From Shinisaurus crocodilurus (lineage: Eukaryota > Chordata > Lepidosauria > Squamata > Shinisauridae), in assembly GCA_021292165.1 (NCBI GenBank), contig JAHFWL010000175.1, forward strand, positions 558,001 through 622,000: 64,000 nt of DNA, read 5' to 3'. The translations under genes and the position numbers were made by a program. The notes below the pieces were generated by a model. That model was not told the origin of the DNA. It saw nothing but the letters and a program-made list of their open reading frames with translations, and did not search any database. Below are positions 1 to 9,801 of this stretch, one piece after another; the stretch's first letter is position 1; each line of letters starts with the position of its first letter.

Positions 1-1261
1 ATTAACTGCAGTCCTAATTATGCCACTGAATACTAAAGACTGCTTTCAGATTTCTTCAGAAAAGGCCAAGGTCCACTTCACTAGACCATAATTTCCTAGG
101 GAATGTTACAACTGTTTCCTGTTGGGTAAAAAGGAAAGATTCCAACTGTTGAAACTTTAATGGCTAATCCCACTCACCACCAGCTTTAGCTCAGAATACA
201 TTAAAACAATTACTTTTAATTAGGCACCTTTCTTGTAACCTGAAATATTGTAATAATTCAAATTCTTGTCCAAATTCTTAACAGATCACAAATGAGGCAC
301 ATCAGTTTTAAAAGGAATAAGATTCTATAAAGTGGCTTGTCCAAATTCGGCATGTGTTCAGTTCTCGTCTTGAGTTTGTGAACTCTGCAATATCAGCTGT
401 GGTTGAAATATGATTTGACGTCAAGATACACTGTGCAATCTTTTCCATTTATATCAAAACCTTGTTCTGTTTGTATCCTTGAGGCTTAATTGAAATTATA
501 ATGTTGGATGTATTGAAAACAGCCAAATTGTTGATGGTTGGGAAGGGGTGAATAGAGTGCTTGTCAATAGCCATTTGCCTGGTCACCTGTGAAGAATTTT
601 TCCAAGCAGAGTAGCTTTACAGGCAAGTGATTCTTTTTTTCTTTTTTCTTTTTTCTTTTTAGGCAGCAAATGTCTAGGATAGGTAAGAGTGATCAGGTGG
701 CTAGTAGCACTTTGGCAGTGCTAAAGTTTCACAATGTTCAACTTAGCCTCAGAGGCTAGGCTGAGGCAATTCTTCTTTCTACCTTATTACCTTCCACTTA
801 GGATGGGAAAGTAATTGGAGAAAATACTATCTGGATTGACTTTATTGGTGATATTCTTAACATGGTGGCCACACGTTTTTCGGGCTCCTGCCTAGTGGCT
901 CTTGTTCCTGGCTCCTGAGCACCTTCACTGGCTTGGTAGAGCTGCATGGTATGCCCTGGAGCTGAGGGCAATGAAACAGGGTGGGAGAGAGCTTGAGCAT
1001 AGATGGAGAACCCTCAAAGAATGCAACTGAGCACTGGTATGTGTCCATGTGAGAGCCTACTTGGGGATGGTGACGGTAGCAAAGAAACTTTACTTCTTCA
1101 CCTCCATTACATCCTCTTTGTGACATCCAGTGGAGCTTTTTAGGATTGTGCAGGGCCTATTAAATGCTGGGTGCCCTGTATGATTACCTATGCTGGATGA
1201 AAGGCAGGGAGTGTGACTCAGTTGATTCTCGTTGTTCTCCTTGTAACTTTTGATACTGTTG
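1..1261. other. Unique flank, no gene seen
   Basis: No repeat or coding similarity is recognised. Open frames here are short and have no protein motif. A long pyrimidine tract at about 631-660 ends in AG and is followed 20 bases later by a GTAAG donor-like site. This is treated as a low-interest finding, not as an exon. Confidence 0.5.
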
Positions 1262-1441
1262 ATTAAGACAATGGAACCAATTACCTAGAGAGGTGGTAAG
1301 CTCTCCCACTGTGGAGGCATTCAAGGTGCAGCTGGACGGCCATCTGTCAGGGATGCTTTGACTTGGATTCCTGCATTGAGCAGGGGGTTGGACTCAATGG
1401 CCTTATAGGCCCCTTCCAACTCTGCTTTTCTATGATTCTAC
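1262..1441 (+). mobile_element. CR1 LINE 3' end fragment
   Basis: The segment matches the last codons and 3' tail of the CR1 copies elsewhere in this window: RQWNQLPREV-like coding sense, then the GGCCTTATAGGCCCCTTCC block and a terminal TCTATGATTCTA. It is truncated at its 5' side, as is usual for CR1. It carries several substitutions relative to the young copies, so it is probably older. Confidence 0.9.
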
Positions 1442-1479
1442 AATTATAGTATCCTTCTGGGGTGGCTCTCTGAGTTGAG

Positions 1480-1512
<33 letters not shown>
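1480..1512. repeat. (TG)n microsatellite
   Basis: About 16 uninterrupted TG dinucleotides. Confidence 0.95.
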
Positions 1513-1513
<1 letters not shown>

Positions 1514-1589
1514 CTGCATTGCAGTGATTTCACTCTTATTTGGATGGTTGGCTCAAGAAGGGAATATGCTTGGGAATATGGCTCACCTC

Positions 1590-1763
1590 CATGGGTTTTC
1601 CAGTATGGGGTTGCACAGGGATCAGTTTTATCCCCCATGAAACTGATTTAACATGAAACTGTTGAGTGGGGCCCTCCAGAATTTTTGAGTGAGTTGTCAT
1701 CTGAATTCTGATGACATGCAACTCTATTTCTCCTTTTCATCATCACCAGGTGAGGCTGCTGAT
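1590..1763 (+). mobile_element. L2 LINE reverse-transcriptase relic, left half
   Basis: Reading through frameshifts, the plus strand gives PQGSVLSPM and then CHLNSDDMQLYFSFSSSPGEAA. This corresponds to the L2 stretch around RT motif B' and the Y/F-ADD box, here decayed to SDD. The reading stops at the CR1 insertion and resumes at 4956 with [22 protein letters not shown], the next part of the same L2 protein. The element is therefore one old L2 split by a later CR1. Confidence 0.8.
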
Positions 1764-1854
1764 ATCATAGAATCATAGAATCATAGAAAAGTAGAGTTGG
1801 AAGGCGCCTACAAGGCCATCGAGTCCAACCCCCTGCTCAGTGCAGGAATCCAGG

Positions 1855-3345
1855 TCAAAGCATCCCTGACAGATGATTGTCCAGTTGCACCTTGAATGCC
1901 TCCAGACTGGGAGAGCCCACCACCTCCCTAGGTAGTTGATTCCATTGTCTTATTGCTCTAACAGTCAGGAATTTTTTCCTGATGTTTAGGTGGAATCTAG
2001 GTTCCTGTAACTTGAGCCCATTATTCCGTGTCCTGCAAACTGGGATGATCGAGAAGAGATCCTGGCCCTCCTCTGTGTGACATCCCTTCAAGTACTGGAA
2101 GAGTGCGATCATATCTCCCCTCAGTCTCCTCTTCTGAAGGCTAAACATGCCCAGTTCTTTTAGTCTCTCCTCGTAGGGCCTTGTTTCCAGTCCCTTTATC
2201 ATCCTTGTTGCCCTCCTCTGAACCCTCTCCAGTTTGTCTATGTCCTTCTTAAAGTGTGGTGCCCAGAACTGGACGCAGTACTCAAGATGAGGCCTAACCA
2301 GTGCCGAGTAAAGGGGAATTATCACTTCCCGCGATTTGGAAGTTATACTTCTATTAATGCAGCCCAAAATAGCATTTGCCTTCTTTGCAGCCACATCGCA
2401 TTGCTGGCTCATATTCAGTTTGTGATCTACCACTATTCCAAGATCCTTCTCACTTCTAGTATTGTTGAGCCAGGTGTCCCCCATTCTGTAATTCTGCATT
2501 TGGTTTCCTTTACCTAGATGCAGCACTTGGCATTTATCCCTATTAAATTTCATTCTGTTGTTTTCGGCCCAGCGCTCCAGCCTATCGAGGTCACTTTGAA
2601 TTTTGTTTCTGTCTTCCAGAGTATTAGCTGTTCCACCCAACTTTGTGTCATCTGCAGATTTGATAAGCATTCCCTGTACTTCCTCATCCAAGTCATTAAT
2701 AAAAATGTTGAAGAGCACTGGGCCCAGGACCGAGCCCTGTGGTACCCCGCTCGTTACCTCTCCCCAGTTTGAGAAGGAACCATTGATAAGCACTCTTTGA
2801 GTCTGATTCTGTAGCCAATTGTGGATCCACCTGGTAGTTGTTCCATCTAGCCCACTTTTAGCTAGCTTGCTAATCAGGATATCATGAGGCACTTTGTCGA
2901 AAGCTTTGCTGAAGTCCAGATATATGATGTCCACTGCATTCCTACAGTCCACAGGGGAGGTTACCTGATCAAAAAATGAGATCAGATTAGTCTGACAGGA
3001 TTTGTTCTTGACAAATCCATGCTGGCTTCTAGTAATCCCTGCATTGTTTTCAAGGTGCTTGCAGACTGACTTCTTTATAATCTGCTCCAAAATTTTCCCA
3101 GGGATTGATGTCAGACTGACTGGCCTATAGTTCCCAGGTTCTTCCTTCTTGCCCTTTTTGAAGATGGGAACAACATTTGCCCTCCTCCAGTCATCTGGCA
3201 CTTCACCTGTCCTCCATGATTTCTCAAAGATAATAGACAGTGGTTCTGAGAGTTCTTCTGCCAGTTCCTTTATTACTCTAGGATGCAGTTCATCAGGTCC
3301 TGGAGATTTAAACTCATTCATAGTAATCAGGTGCTCCTTGACCAT
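1855..3345 (-). pseudogene. CR1 ORF2, reverse-transcriptase half
   Basis: The 496-residue frame holds the CR1 reverse transcriptase and C-terminal region. Visible motifs in order are GPDELHPRVIKELAEEL, FKKGKKEEPGNYRPVSLTS, IIYLDFSKAFDKVPHDIL (motif A aspartate), SGVPQGSVLGPVLFNIFIND (motif B') and SADDTKLGG (motif C). The catalytic DD is kept, but the residue before ADD is serine where the other copies in this window have phenylalanine (FADD). The frame is continuous with the endonuclease half upstream. A TAA at 3346-3348 replaces the CAA (Gln) found in the copy near 33265. The enzyme would copy CR1 RNA at a nicked target. This copy is inactive as a single protein because of the stop. Confidence 0.93.
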
Positions 3346-4725
3346 TTACCTATCAATCTCAAGCTGCAATCCTTCCCCTACAGTCTGCACTTCAGGTTTG
3401 CCAGGGGGGTCATAGACCCTCTTTTGGGAGAAGACCGAGCCGAAGTAGGAATTGAACACTTCTGCCTTTTCTTTGTCTTCTGTTATCAATTTGCCATCCT
3501 CATCGCGTAGTTGAATCACCATTTCTTTCTTCTGTCTTTTACTGTGCATGTATCTGAAGAAAGCTTTCTTGTTGTGTTTAGCATCCCTCGCTAACCTTAG
3601 CTCATTCTCAGCTTTAGCCTTCCTGACACTATTCCTGCAGTTCTGTGCTACCTGCCTGTACTCTTCCCTTGTAGCCTGTCCTTCCTTCCACTTCCTATAT
3701 GTGTCCTTTTTTGTTTTCAGGTCATCTTTGAGTTTATTGTGAAGCCACATTGGCTTCTTCTGTTGCCCTCTGCCTTTTTTCCTTGTGGGAATTGTTTGCA
3801 ATTGTGCCTTTAAAATTTCCTTTTTTAAAAACTCCCACCCATCCTGGGCTCCTTTTCTCATTATAGTCGCTTGCCATGGGATCTTACTTATCATTGTTCT
3901 GAGTTTGTTAAAATTGGCTTTCCTAAAATCCAGGGTACGAGTTTGGCTACACTGAGCTTTTGCTCCCCTTAGAATCAAGAACTCAAGTATAACATGGTCA
4001 CTTTCTCCCAGAGTTCCCGAAACTGCCACTTTATCCACTAACTCGTCTCTGTTGGTTAGAATCAGGTCAAGGATAGCCGATCCTCTAGTTCCTTCCTCCA
4101 CTTTCTGTAGGAGGAAGTTATCAGCAGCACAACTCAGGAATTTCTTGGAGGGGCCATGTTTGGCTGAATAAGTCTCCCAACAGATATCAGGGAAATTGAA
4201 GTCACCCATTACTACCATATCATGCCTCCTTGAAACATTTGCAATTTGCTTTTCAAAAGTTTCATCCTCGTCTTCTCCTTGATTGGGTGGTCGGTAGTAG
4301 ACTCCAACTGCCATGTTCGTCTTCTCCTTTGCCCTCTTTATTTTAACCCAGATGCTCTCAATGGGGCTGCCAAGCTCCTCTTCCTGTATCTCTGTGCAGA
4401 GAAACGTATCTTTAACATACAGCGCAACTCCACCTCCCTTTCTGTTGCTTCTGTTCCTTTTGAACAAGTTATACCCTTCAATTGCTGTATTCCAGCCATG
4501 GGAGTCATCCCACCAGATTTCAGTTATCCCTATCAAGTCGTATTTGCCCTCATGTATCAAGAGTTCAAATTCGTCATGTTTGTTGCCCATACTCTGGGCA
4601 TTAGTATAGAGACATCGAAGACTATGTGCTTTATAGTCCGACTTTTTCCCTACATTTTGTGGTAGACTATCAATGGGCACCGCTGGAGCTGTTCTCTCTG
4701 TTGTGGCATAGAGGCCTTCTTCCAT
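3346..4725 (-). pseudogene. CR1 ORF2, endonuclease half
   Basis: The 459-residue frame starts at the ORF2 ATG, 14 bases after the ORF1 stop. It carries the APE-type endonuclease: YTNAQSMGNK (first Asn), IGITEIWWDD (catalytic Glu), GGGVALYVKD, GDFNFPDICW, DLILTNR and GESDHVILEF (SDH box). A basic linker follows (RKKGRGQQKK) with a helical region leading into the RT. ITEIWW differs from ITETWW in the copy at 31365. The frame ends at a nonsense codon just before the RT domain, so the natural ORF2 is split in two. The domain nicks target DNA in CR1 retrotransposition. Confidence 0.93.
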
Positions 4726-4739
4726 TGTTACCCCCGAGT

Positions 4740-4955
4740 TTATGTCTGCCTCCCCTGTTGGATTCCGTTTAAAGCCCTCCTGATTAAGTTCCTCATGCTG
4801 TGGCCAAACACATTCTTCCCAGTCCTTGTGAGGTGCAACCCATCCTTTGCCAGCAGTCCATCTTCCAGGAAGTGTAGCCCATGGTCCCAGAATCCAAATC
4901 CCTCACGTCGGCACCACCTTCGTAGCCAGTCATTCACTCGGAGTATTTTTCTTTC
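4740..4955 (-). pseudogene. CR1 ORF1 C-terminus (esterase remnant)
   Basis: About 65 residues match the end of the ORF1 frame found complete at 30832-31350. They include VNDWLRRWCRR and the DGLHLTRTGKNVFG block, which holds the Asp and His of the SGNH-hydrolase catalytic set known in CR1 ORF1. The N-terminal part with the GDS serine is missing because the copy is 5' truncated at about 4955, where the sequence switches to L2. Confidence 0.85.
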
Positions 4956-5560
4956 ATATGCTAGATGGGTGCCTGGCTATGACAATGGATTGGATGAGAT
5001 CTAATAAAGTGAAGCTCAATCCAGACAAGACTGAAAGACTTATCAGTGGGTGGTTCTTCTGACTGGATGGAGAATGTTCAGCCTGTTCTGGTTGTACTCG
5101 ACCTGAAACAGCAGGTTCATAGCTTGGGAGTTCTGGAGCCATCATTGTCACTTGAGGTTTACTTGAGGTTCACTTGTGCGGCCTTAGTGGCGCAGGATGT
5201 CTTCTACCAGTTACATCTGGTGGCCCAGCAACACCCATATCTGTTTAGGGATAACCTGGCTTCAGTAGTAACCTCTCGTAACCTCCAGGTTAGCTTACTG
5301 CAATGTACTCTATGTAGGTCTGCCTTCGAAGATTTTTCAGAAACTGCAGCTTATGCAGCAGCCAGATTGATAATGGGAACCAGAAGGACTGAGTATATAA
5401 CAATGATTCTGGCCTTCTTGTATTGGCTGCCTGTACATTTCTGAGCCCAATGCAAGGTGCTGGTTTTAACCTGAGGGCTGGGTTAAGCCCTTCAAGGTGC
5501 TCTAAAATAATTTTAAATAAAATCACATTACCTGATGGAGCACCTCTCCCTGTATGTATC
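4956..5560 (+). mobile_element. L2 LINE relic, right half
   Basis: The sequence opens with [22 protein letters not shown], the L2 motif following the ADD box. It continues through SLGVLEPSLS-, LHLVAQQHPYL-, LQVSLLQCTL- and WLPVHF-like pieces in shifting frames, in the order expected for the L2 RT C-terminal half. It is heavily decayed and continues the relic at 1590-1763. No intact 3' tail was found, and the recognisable part fades near 5560. Confidence 0.8.
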
Positions 5561-5582
5561 TACCCTCACCCTATGATCAGTA

Positions 5583-5832
5583 CAGTAATGCCTTGGATTG
5601 CAAGTAACTTGGTTTGAGAGCGTTTTGCAAGACAAGCAAATTTTTAAATATTTATTTAAATTTTTTTGACTTGATATACAAGCGACGTCTTGCAATACAA
5701 GTACTGTAGTATGACTTAAATTAAAAATCTCTGTACAAATTTTTTTGGGGGGATTTCGTTTTGATATAAGGGTGTTTTGGATTACAAGCACGTTTCTGGA
5801 ACGAATTATGCTCTCAATCCAAGACATGACTG
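5583..5832 (+). mobile_element. Tigger-like MITE (copy 1)
   Basis: The 250-bp element begins CAGTAATGCCTTGGATTG and ends in the reverse complement of CAGTCATGTCTTGGATTG, giving imperfect terminal inverted repeats of about 18 bases. It is flanked by TA on both sides (5581-5582 and 5833-5834), the target of Tc1/mariner/pogo elements. A nearly identical copy lies at 61352-61602. There is no transposase frame, so it is non-autonomous. The Tigger (pogo) assignment is by general TIR resemblance and is not certain. Confidence 0.85.
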
Positions 5833-5834
5833 TA

Positions 5835-6218
5835 TCTGATGCTACTCAGCCCAAAACGGTTGGCTTGCAAATGCCCTTAAGGCACTAAGAGAACAATATT
5901 TTCAGTGGGTGTCAAATTATTACTCCCCGACCCAAAAAGGTTCCATGCATTGGCCATTGAGGGCATTGCAGAATTTCCAACAACTCCCCAGATTGACTCA
6001 TTGACTTGACCTTTCGGGTACTCAGCAGGAATTTGGATGCTGCAGCTGGTTTTGGATATTCCCATGATCTCTAGAAGGAAAGGAAGAGAAACTTCCCAGT
6101 AAAGCACTCAGGAACACCATGAGTTATCACGCAATGGAACATCTTATAGAAATATAGGCCAGGGATCAGGTTCCCTTTCCAGAAGGGGTCTTTGGCATGC
6201 ACTTAATCGTCTTTATTT
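5835..6218. other. No recognisable feature
   Basis: No repeat or coding motif is recognised in this stretch. Confidence 0.4.
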
Positions 6219-6496
6219 ATTCAGTTTGCAGGACACGGAATAATGGGCTCAAGTTACAGGAACCCAGATTCCACCTAACATCAGGAAACATTTCCTGACT
6301 GTCAGAGCAATAAGACAATGGAACCAACTACCTAGGGAGGTGGTGGGCTCTCCCACTCTGGAGACATTCAAGGTGCGGCTGGACAGCCATCTGTCGGGGA
6401 TGCTTTGACCTGGATTCCTGCATTGATGCTTTGACCTGGATTCCTGCACTCGATGGCCTTGTAGGCCCCTTCCAACTCTACTTTTCTATGATTCTA
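6219..6496 (+). mobile_element. CR1 LINE 3' end with local duplication
   Basis: This corresponds to the last ~70 codons and tail of CR1 ([21 protein letters not shown] sense to the TCTATGATTCTAT tail). The block TGCTTTGACCTGGATTCCTG occurs twice in a row near 6400 and 6426, a short tandem duplication not present in other copies. The tail abuts a DIRS RT fragment directly. Confidence 0.9.
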
Positions 6497-6640
6497 TTAT
6501 TTATTATGTTAGAAAAGAATGGGGACTACAGAGACATTCTGGACCTGAAGTTCTTGAATAGGTTTTTGAGATATGCAAATTCTACATGGAATTGCTCTCA
6601 GAATGATTTCAGAGGCCTTGCAATAAGCAAAATTTTTAAA
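6497..6640 (+). pseudogene. DIRS-type reverse-transcriptase fragment
   Basis: The plus strand reads LEKNGDYRDILDLKFLNRF followed by LRYANSTWN. This resembles the early RT block of DIRS elements (a K-NG-R-ILDLK-LN pattern), also seen in the larger DIRS copy at about 48860. It is only ~45 codons long, with no recombinase or terminal repeat nearby. The CR1 tail at 6496 lies immediately upstream, so CR1 probably inserted into the DIRS relic. Confidence 0.65.
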
Positions 6641-7220
6641 AGCATTTATGGCGCTCGCAGACGGCCATAGGCTACAGAAGTCAAACTTCTTAAATATGAA
6701 ACATGTTGGGCTTTTTATATTTGTCATTAAAGCTTTCCATAGATCTTGGCACAATGCTGAGGCTCCATCTCCTCTTTTGCTTACTTTTCAATTGAGATTA
6801 CAGTAGATGCAAGCATTGAAGGGTTGGGAGCCCACTGCAAGAAACTGGAAACTCAGGGCTGATGTTTTTGTTGATTCACAGAATCAGTTGACTTGAGCTG
6901 TGAGCAATATGTCCAACAGTGCCTATGGGGAACAGACAATATTATGGTAAGGGGATGTTATGGTAGTGGGGATGAGATCCATGTCTCTGTTCCAAGAAGC
7001 TACTTTATTCCTGAGCTGGATAGGAGATCTCCTGCCTTTGACCGCAGAGCATGTGAGAGGGTTCTATCACAGCTTCACAGCAGGCCAAATTGGCTCAGCC
7101 ATTAGGATTTTAGGCTAGGAAGAGCCTTCACCCTCAAGTATCCCAGGCACATGGGATAGGGGCATCCAGGCAAGGATCTCCTTGCTTGACTGTTGTTGTT
7201 GGTGTTATTTTATAAAATTA
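6641..7220. other. No recognisable feature
   Basis: Apart from AT-rich sequence towards 7200, which belongs to the following SINE tail, nothing is recognised. Confidence 0.4.
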
Positions 7221-7471
7221 TTTATTTATTTATGTATTTATTTATTTATTATATTTATACCCCACCTTTTTTCCTGCAAGGAACCCGAGGTGGCTTACAT
7301 AATCCTCCTCCTCTCCATTTTATCCTCACAACAACCCTCTGAGGTAGGTTAGGCTGAGAGTCAGTGACTGGCCCAAAGTCACCCAGTGAGTTTCATGGCT
7401 GAGCGGGGACTAGAACCCGGATCTCCCGAGTCCCCGTCCAACACTCTCACCACTATGCCACACTGGCTCTC
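7221..7471 (-). mobile_element. Sauria-type tRNA/BovB SINE
   Basis: On the minus strand it starts with a tRNA-like head (GAGAGCCAGTGTGGCATAGT, A box; GGTTCTAGTCC, B box). It then runs through a body reading CTCACTGGGTGACTTTGGGC and GTTGTGAGGATAAAATGG, and ends in TGGGGTATAAAT plus an ATTT-rich tail. That arrangement is the Sauria SINE found in squamates, with a 3' part shared with BovB LINEs. It is nearly full length. It would be transcribed by RNA polymerase III and mobilised by BovB. Confidence 0.85.
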
Positions 7472-7894
7472 ATTAATTTTTCTAAGTGCTGTACAGAGAT
7501 TAACCAGCAAGCTAACAGTCTAATTTCCATGATACAGAAAGGAATGGGAAGGGAAGGGAAGAGGAAAGCAAGCAAATTTAGGCACTAATTTTTAAAGTTA
7601 CAAAATTGATCTTATAGTGACCAGTTGGAGACAGTTCTGGTAGAGGAGGATAGATAGTATGCAAAGTTCCTATGAGAAGGTATGGAAACCCAGGGTGGTG
7701 TTGGGGGAGTGGCTGTTAGAAGACACTTTGCCCTGGGCTTTCTGAAATCTAGTGCCAGCCCTACTCATTGCTTACCTCTAGTCTTCTTATAAAAGTCTTC
7801 CTACCTATTCCATAGTTTTAGAAATCATTTTGGATGAGTAAAGGCTAGGTAGCAGTATATGAACACATCACCTTAAATCTTTCATTCATCATTC

Positions 7895-8125
7895 TAAAAG
7901 GAAAAAAATTGTCAGTTCAGTGACAGGTGGCTGTCAAACTCTGGGTCCCTTTAAAATTGGGGTTTTGAGGGGGATCTCAGGGATTTGGACTGGGACATAC
8001 ATAATCAGAGGTATGTCCCAGTACAAATTCCCCCAATTCCCCCAAATTAAAACCTCCCATTTTAAAGGGACCCTGAATTTGGACACCCACCTGTCATTGA
8101 ACTGACAATTCAGTTTCCCTTTTAA
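7895..8125. mobile_element. Palindromic (fold-back) MITE, unclassified
   Basis: The left arm (ATTGTCAGTTCAGTGACAGG from 7908) is the inverse of the right arm ending at 8109. The two arms pair over about 95 bases each with few mismatches, centred near 8008, where GGGACATACATAATCAGAGG turns back on itself. Both arms contain GGGTCCCTTTAAAAT-like sequence. There is no coding frame. It would fold into one long hairpin. Family is not recognised. Confidence 0.75.
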
Positions 8126-8664
8126 AAAGGGGAGACACACACTTTTAGCCTTTCCCAAGCCCTAGAGGGTCAAGGAAAAGTGCAAAAGTGGCTCCCCCAT
8201 GGGCATGAAAGGGGGGGACTTAATGCTCCCATTAGCGCTTCTGCCAAGGAACATATTTGTGTTAATGGGAGTAAAAACAAAAAAAAATCCCCTCAAATTG
8301 TGCACACATTTCTGTGTGCACAAAAATAATTTTTAAAATGCTGGGCAGCCCCCCCAAGGTGTTCCTGTGGCACTTTAAAGGGGGAGCGGGTGGATGCCCA
8401 AACAGAGATGGGGAAGCTGGATGTCAAGCTGACTATCCTGATCTCAAAAAAAAATTAGAGAAAAAGCCGTGGGGAGCTGAAAACCATTCCGCATTGTGTC
8501 AGGGACAGGGGGAAGCTAGTGCCAAGTGCTGCTTGGGCACTTGTGGGCTGGCTGGCCCTGGCAGAGGCCATGGCTAGCTCGGGAAGAGTGGCAAGGGGTT
8601 TCTTGCCATTCTTTCCGAGTGAGTTGCTGTTTGTGGGGCTTTATCCACGATGGGATCTGTCTTC
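8126..8664. other. No recognisable feature
   Basis: Short open frames are present on both strands but show no motif. No repeat is recognised. Confidence 0.35.
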
Positions 8665-8853
8665 TGTGTTCAGACAACATGACAACCCACTGTGGGGAAA
8701 ACAAACCCTAGAACAGTCCATGGGTTCTTATTGTGGGTAGTTTGAAAAAAAAAAACTACTAATGGTGTGTAACCCCTTGCTGGGATTGCAAGACACAACG
8801 CGCAACCATTGACTATCATCATTGGTTAGTTGTTATCTTGTGCAGACCCAGTC
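8665..8853. mobile_element. Palindromic MITE, GTTCAGACAACATGACAAC ends
   Basis: The left end GTTCAGACAACATGACAACC is matched in inverse orientation by the right end (GGTTAGTTGTTATCTTGTGC, then AGACCC). The body is short and A-rich, with no coding content. The ends resemble the GGGTTCGnACnnCAnGC ends of the elements at 24994, 36557 and 44932, so it may belong to one loose superfamily of fold-back elements. Confidence 0.55.
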
Positions 8854-9400
8854 AGAGTGATAGGGCTGTATGACCCTCTGAGTGTCAGTCTTGTTACTGC
8901 TGCTGAGAGAAGAGTGACAGGGGCACAGTCTTTTAGAAAATGTGAGTGGAAAACAAAATTGATGGTGGAAGTAGAGAGGTGGCATTTGATGGAAAGCAAT
9001 GCTTAAAGAAATTTACAGCACAAAGCCTTTTGCATTCTGCATAGGGCAAACAAGAATAAATGGACACAAATCTGATGCTAAAAACGTCAACATTCTGAAA
9101 CTAGTGCAAGAACATTTCTGTCTCCTAGGGTATTCTGTGGCTGAATTGAAAGTTGCTATTCTTTAACAGAAGAATTTAAAGTGGGGACTTCCTTTGTGGA
9201 TTAACATTTATCGAGAAGTTTGGTTATATCCATTTGGGCTTGAATTGGTATGGTTTTCTGTCTCAATATGGGTGTTAATTAACATAGCAAATCTAGGATG
9301 ATTTTGTTACCGCCAATTACTGCTGTTGTGAATGGTCACTATGCTTATTTTGTATATGTTTAAGCTTTAATTGAAGTATCACAGATGGTACTTCTCACGG
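8854..9400. other. No recognisable feature
   Basis: Unique-looking AT-rich sequence with no motif found. Confidence 0.35.
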
Positions 9401-9404
9401 AAAG

Positions 9405-9600
9405 GGGATCACAGCTCAATGGCAGAGCACCTGCTTTTTATGCAGAATACTCCAGGTTTAAGCCCCAGCAGCATCTCCAGTTCAAAGGATCAGGTAGTAG
9501 GTGATGAGAAAGACTCTTTGCCTGCGACCTGGAGAGCTTCTGCCATTCAGGGTAATAGTACTGGACTAAATGGACAAAAAGTATTTCCTGGTATATTGCA
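9405..9600 (+). mobile_element. tRNA-headed SINE
   Basis: The head resembles an alanine-type tRNA: TCACAGCTCAATGGCAGAGC (A box) and CCAGGTTTAAGCCCC (decayed B box). It is followed by the body CAGTTCAAAGGATCAGGTAG, then ACCTGGAGAGCTTCTGCC and a TGGACTAAATGGACAAA-like 3' part. Minus-strand copies of the same family lie at 37360-37460 and 61880-62015. The family name (Squam-like) is uncertain. Confidence 0.75.
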
Positions 9601-9737
9601 GCATCCTATATATCATTTGACCCCACTGTTTATCCATTTCCCCCTCTCTGCCCATGCTCTCTACCCAAACCTACCAAATGATAACAACAATTGCTTTGGA
9701 TGACATGGACTCTAGTCCACAGAAGTGTATGCCATAA

Positions 9738-9801
9738 TAGAATCATAGAATTGGAAGGGAGCTTGGAGGCCACCTGCTCAATGCAGGGGCTGCAATTCAG
9801 G
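9738..9801 (-). mobile_element. CR1 3' tip fragment
   Basis: ATAGAATCATAGAATTGGAA followed by GGCCACCTGCTCAATGCAGG is the reverse complement of a CR1 3' end. Only about 60 bases are recognisable, and it is more diverged than the other CR1 copies. Confidence 0.7.

Larger units (their letters stand above)
1764..4955 (-). mobile_element. CR1 LINE, long copy (end of ORF1 plus ORF2)
   Basis: Read on the minus strand, this copy runs from the last third of ORF1 through a complete-length ORF2 to the 3' tail, whose repeats ATTCTATGATTCTA lie at 1764-1790 in reverse complement. It is 5' truncated inside the ORF1 esterase domain. ORF2 is open from end to end apart from one stop. It interrupts an L2 reading frame that is present on both flanks (1590-1763 and 4956-5560). 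The frame is close to intact and near-identical to the other copies here, so it is a fairly recent insertion. Confidence 0.95.

Noticed and set aside
3149..4665. Plus-strand open frames of 75-139 codons inside CR1
   Set aside because: Antisense shadows of the CR1 ORF2 frame. The same shadows recur opposite the other CR1 copies.
7340..7471. Possible tRNA gene on the minus strand
   Set aside because: The A and B boxes belong to the SINE head. The B box is altered, no complete cloverleaf follows, and a BovB-like body and tail are attached.
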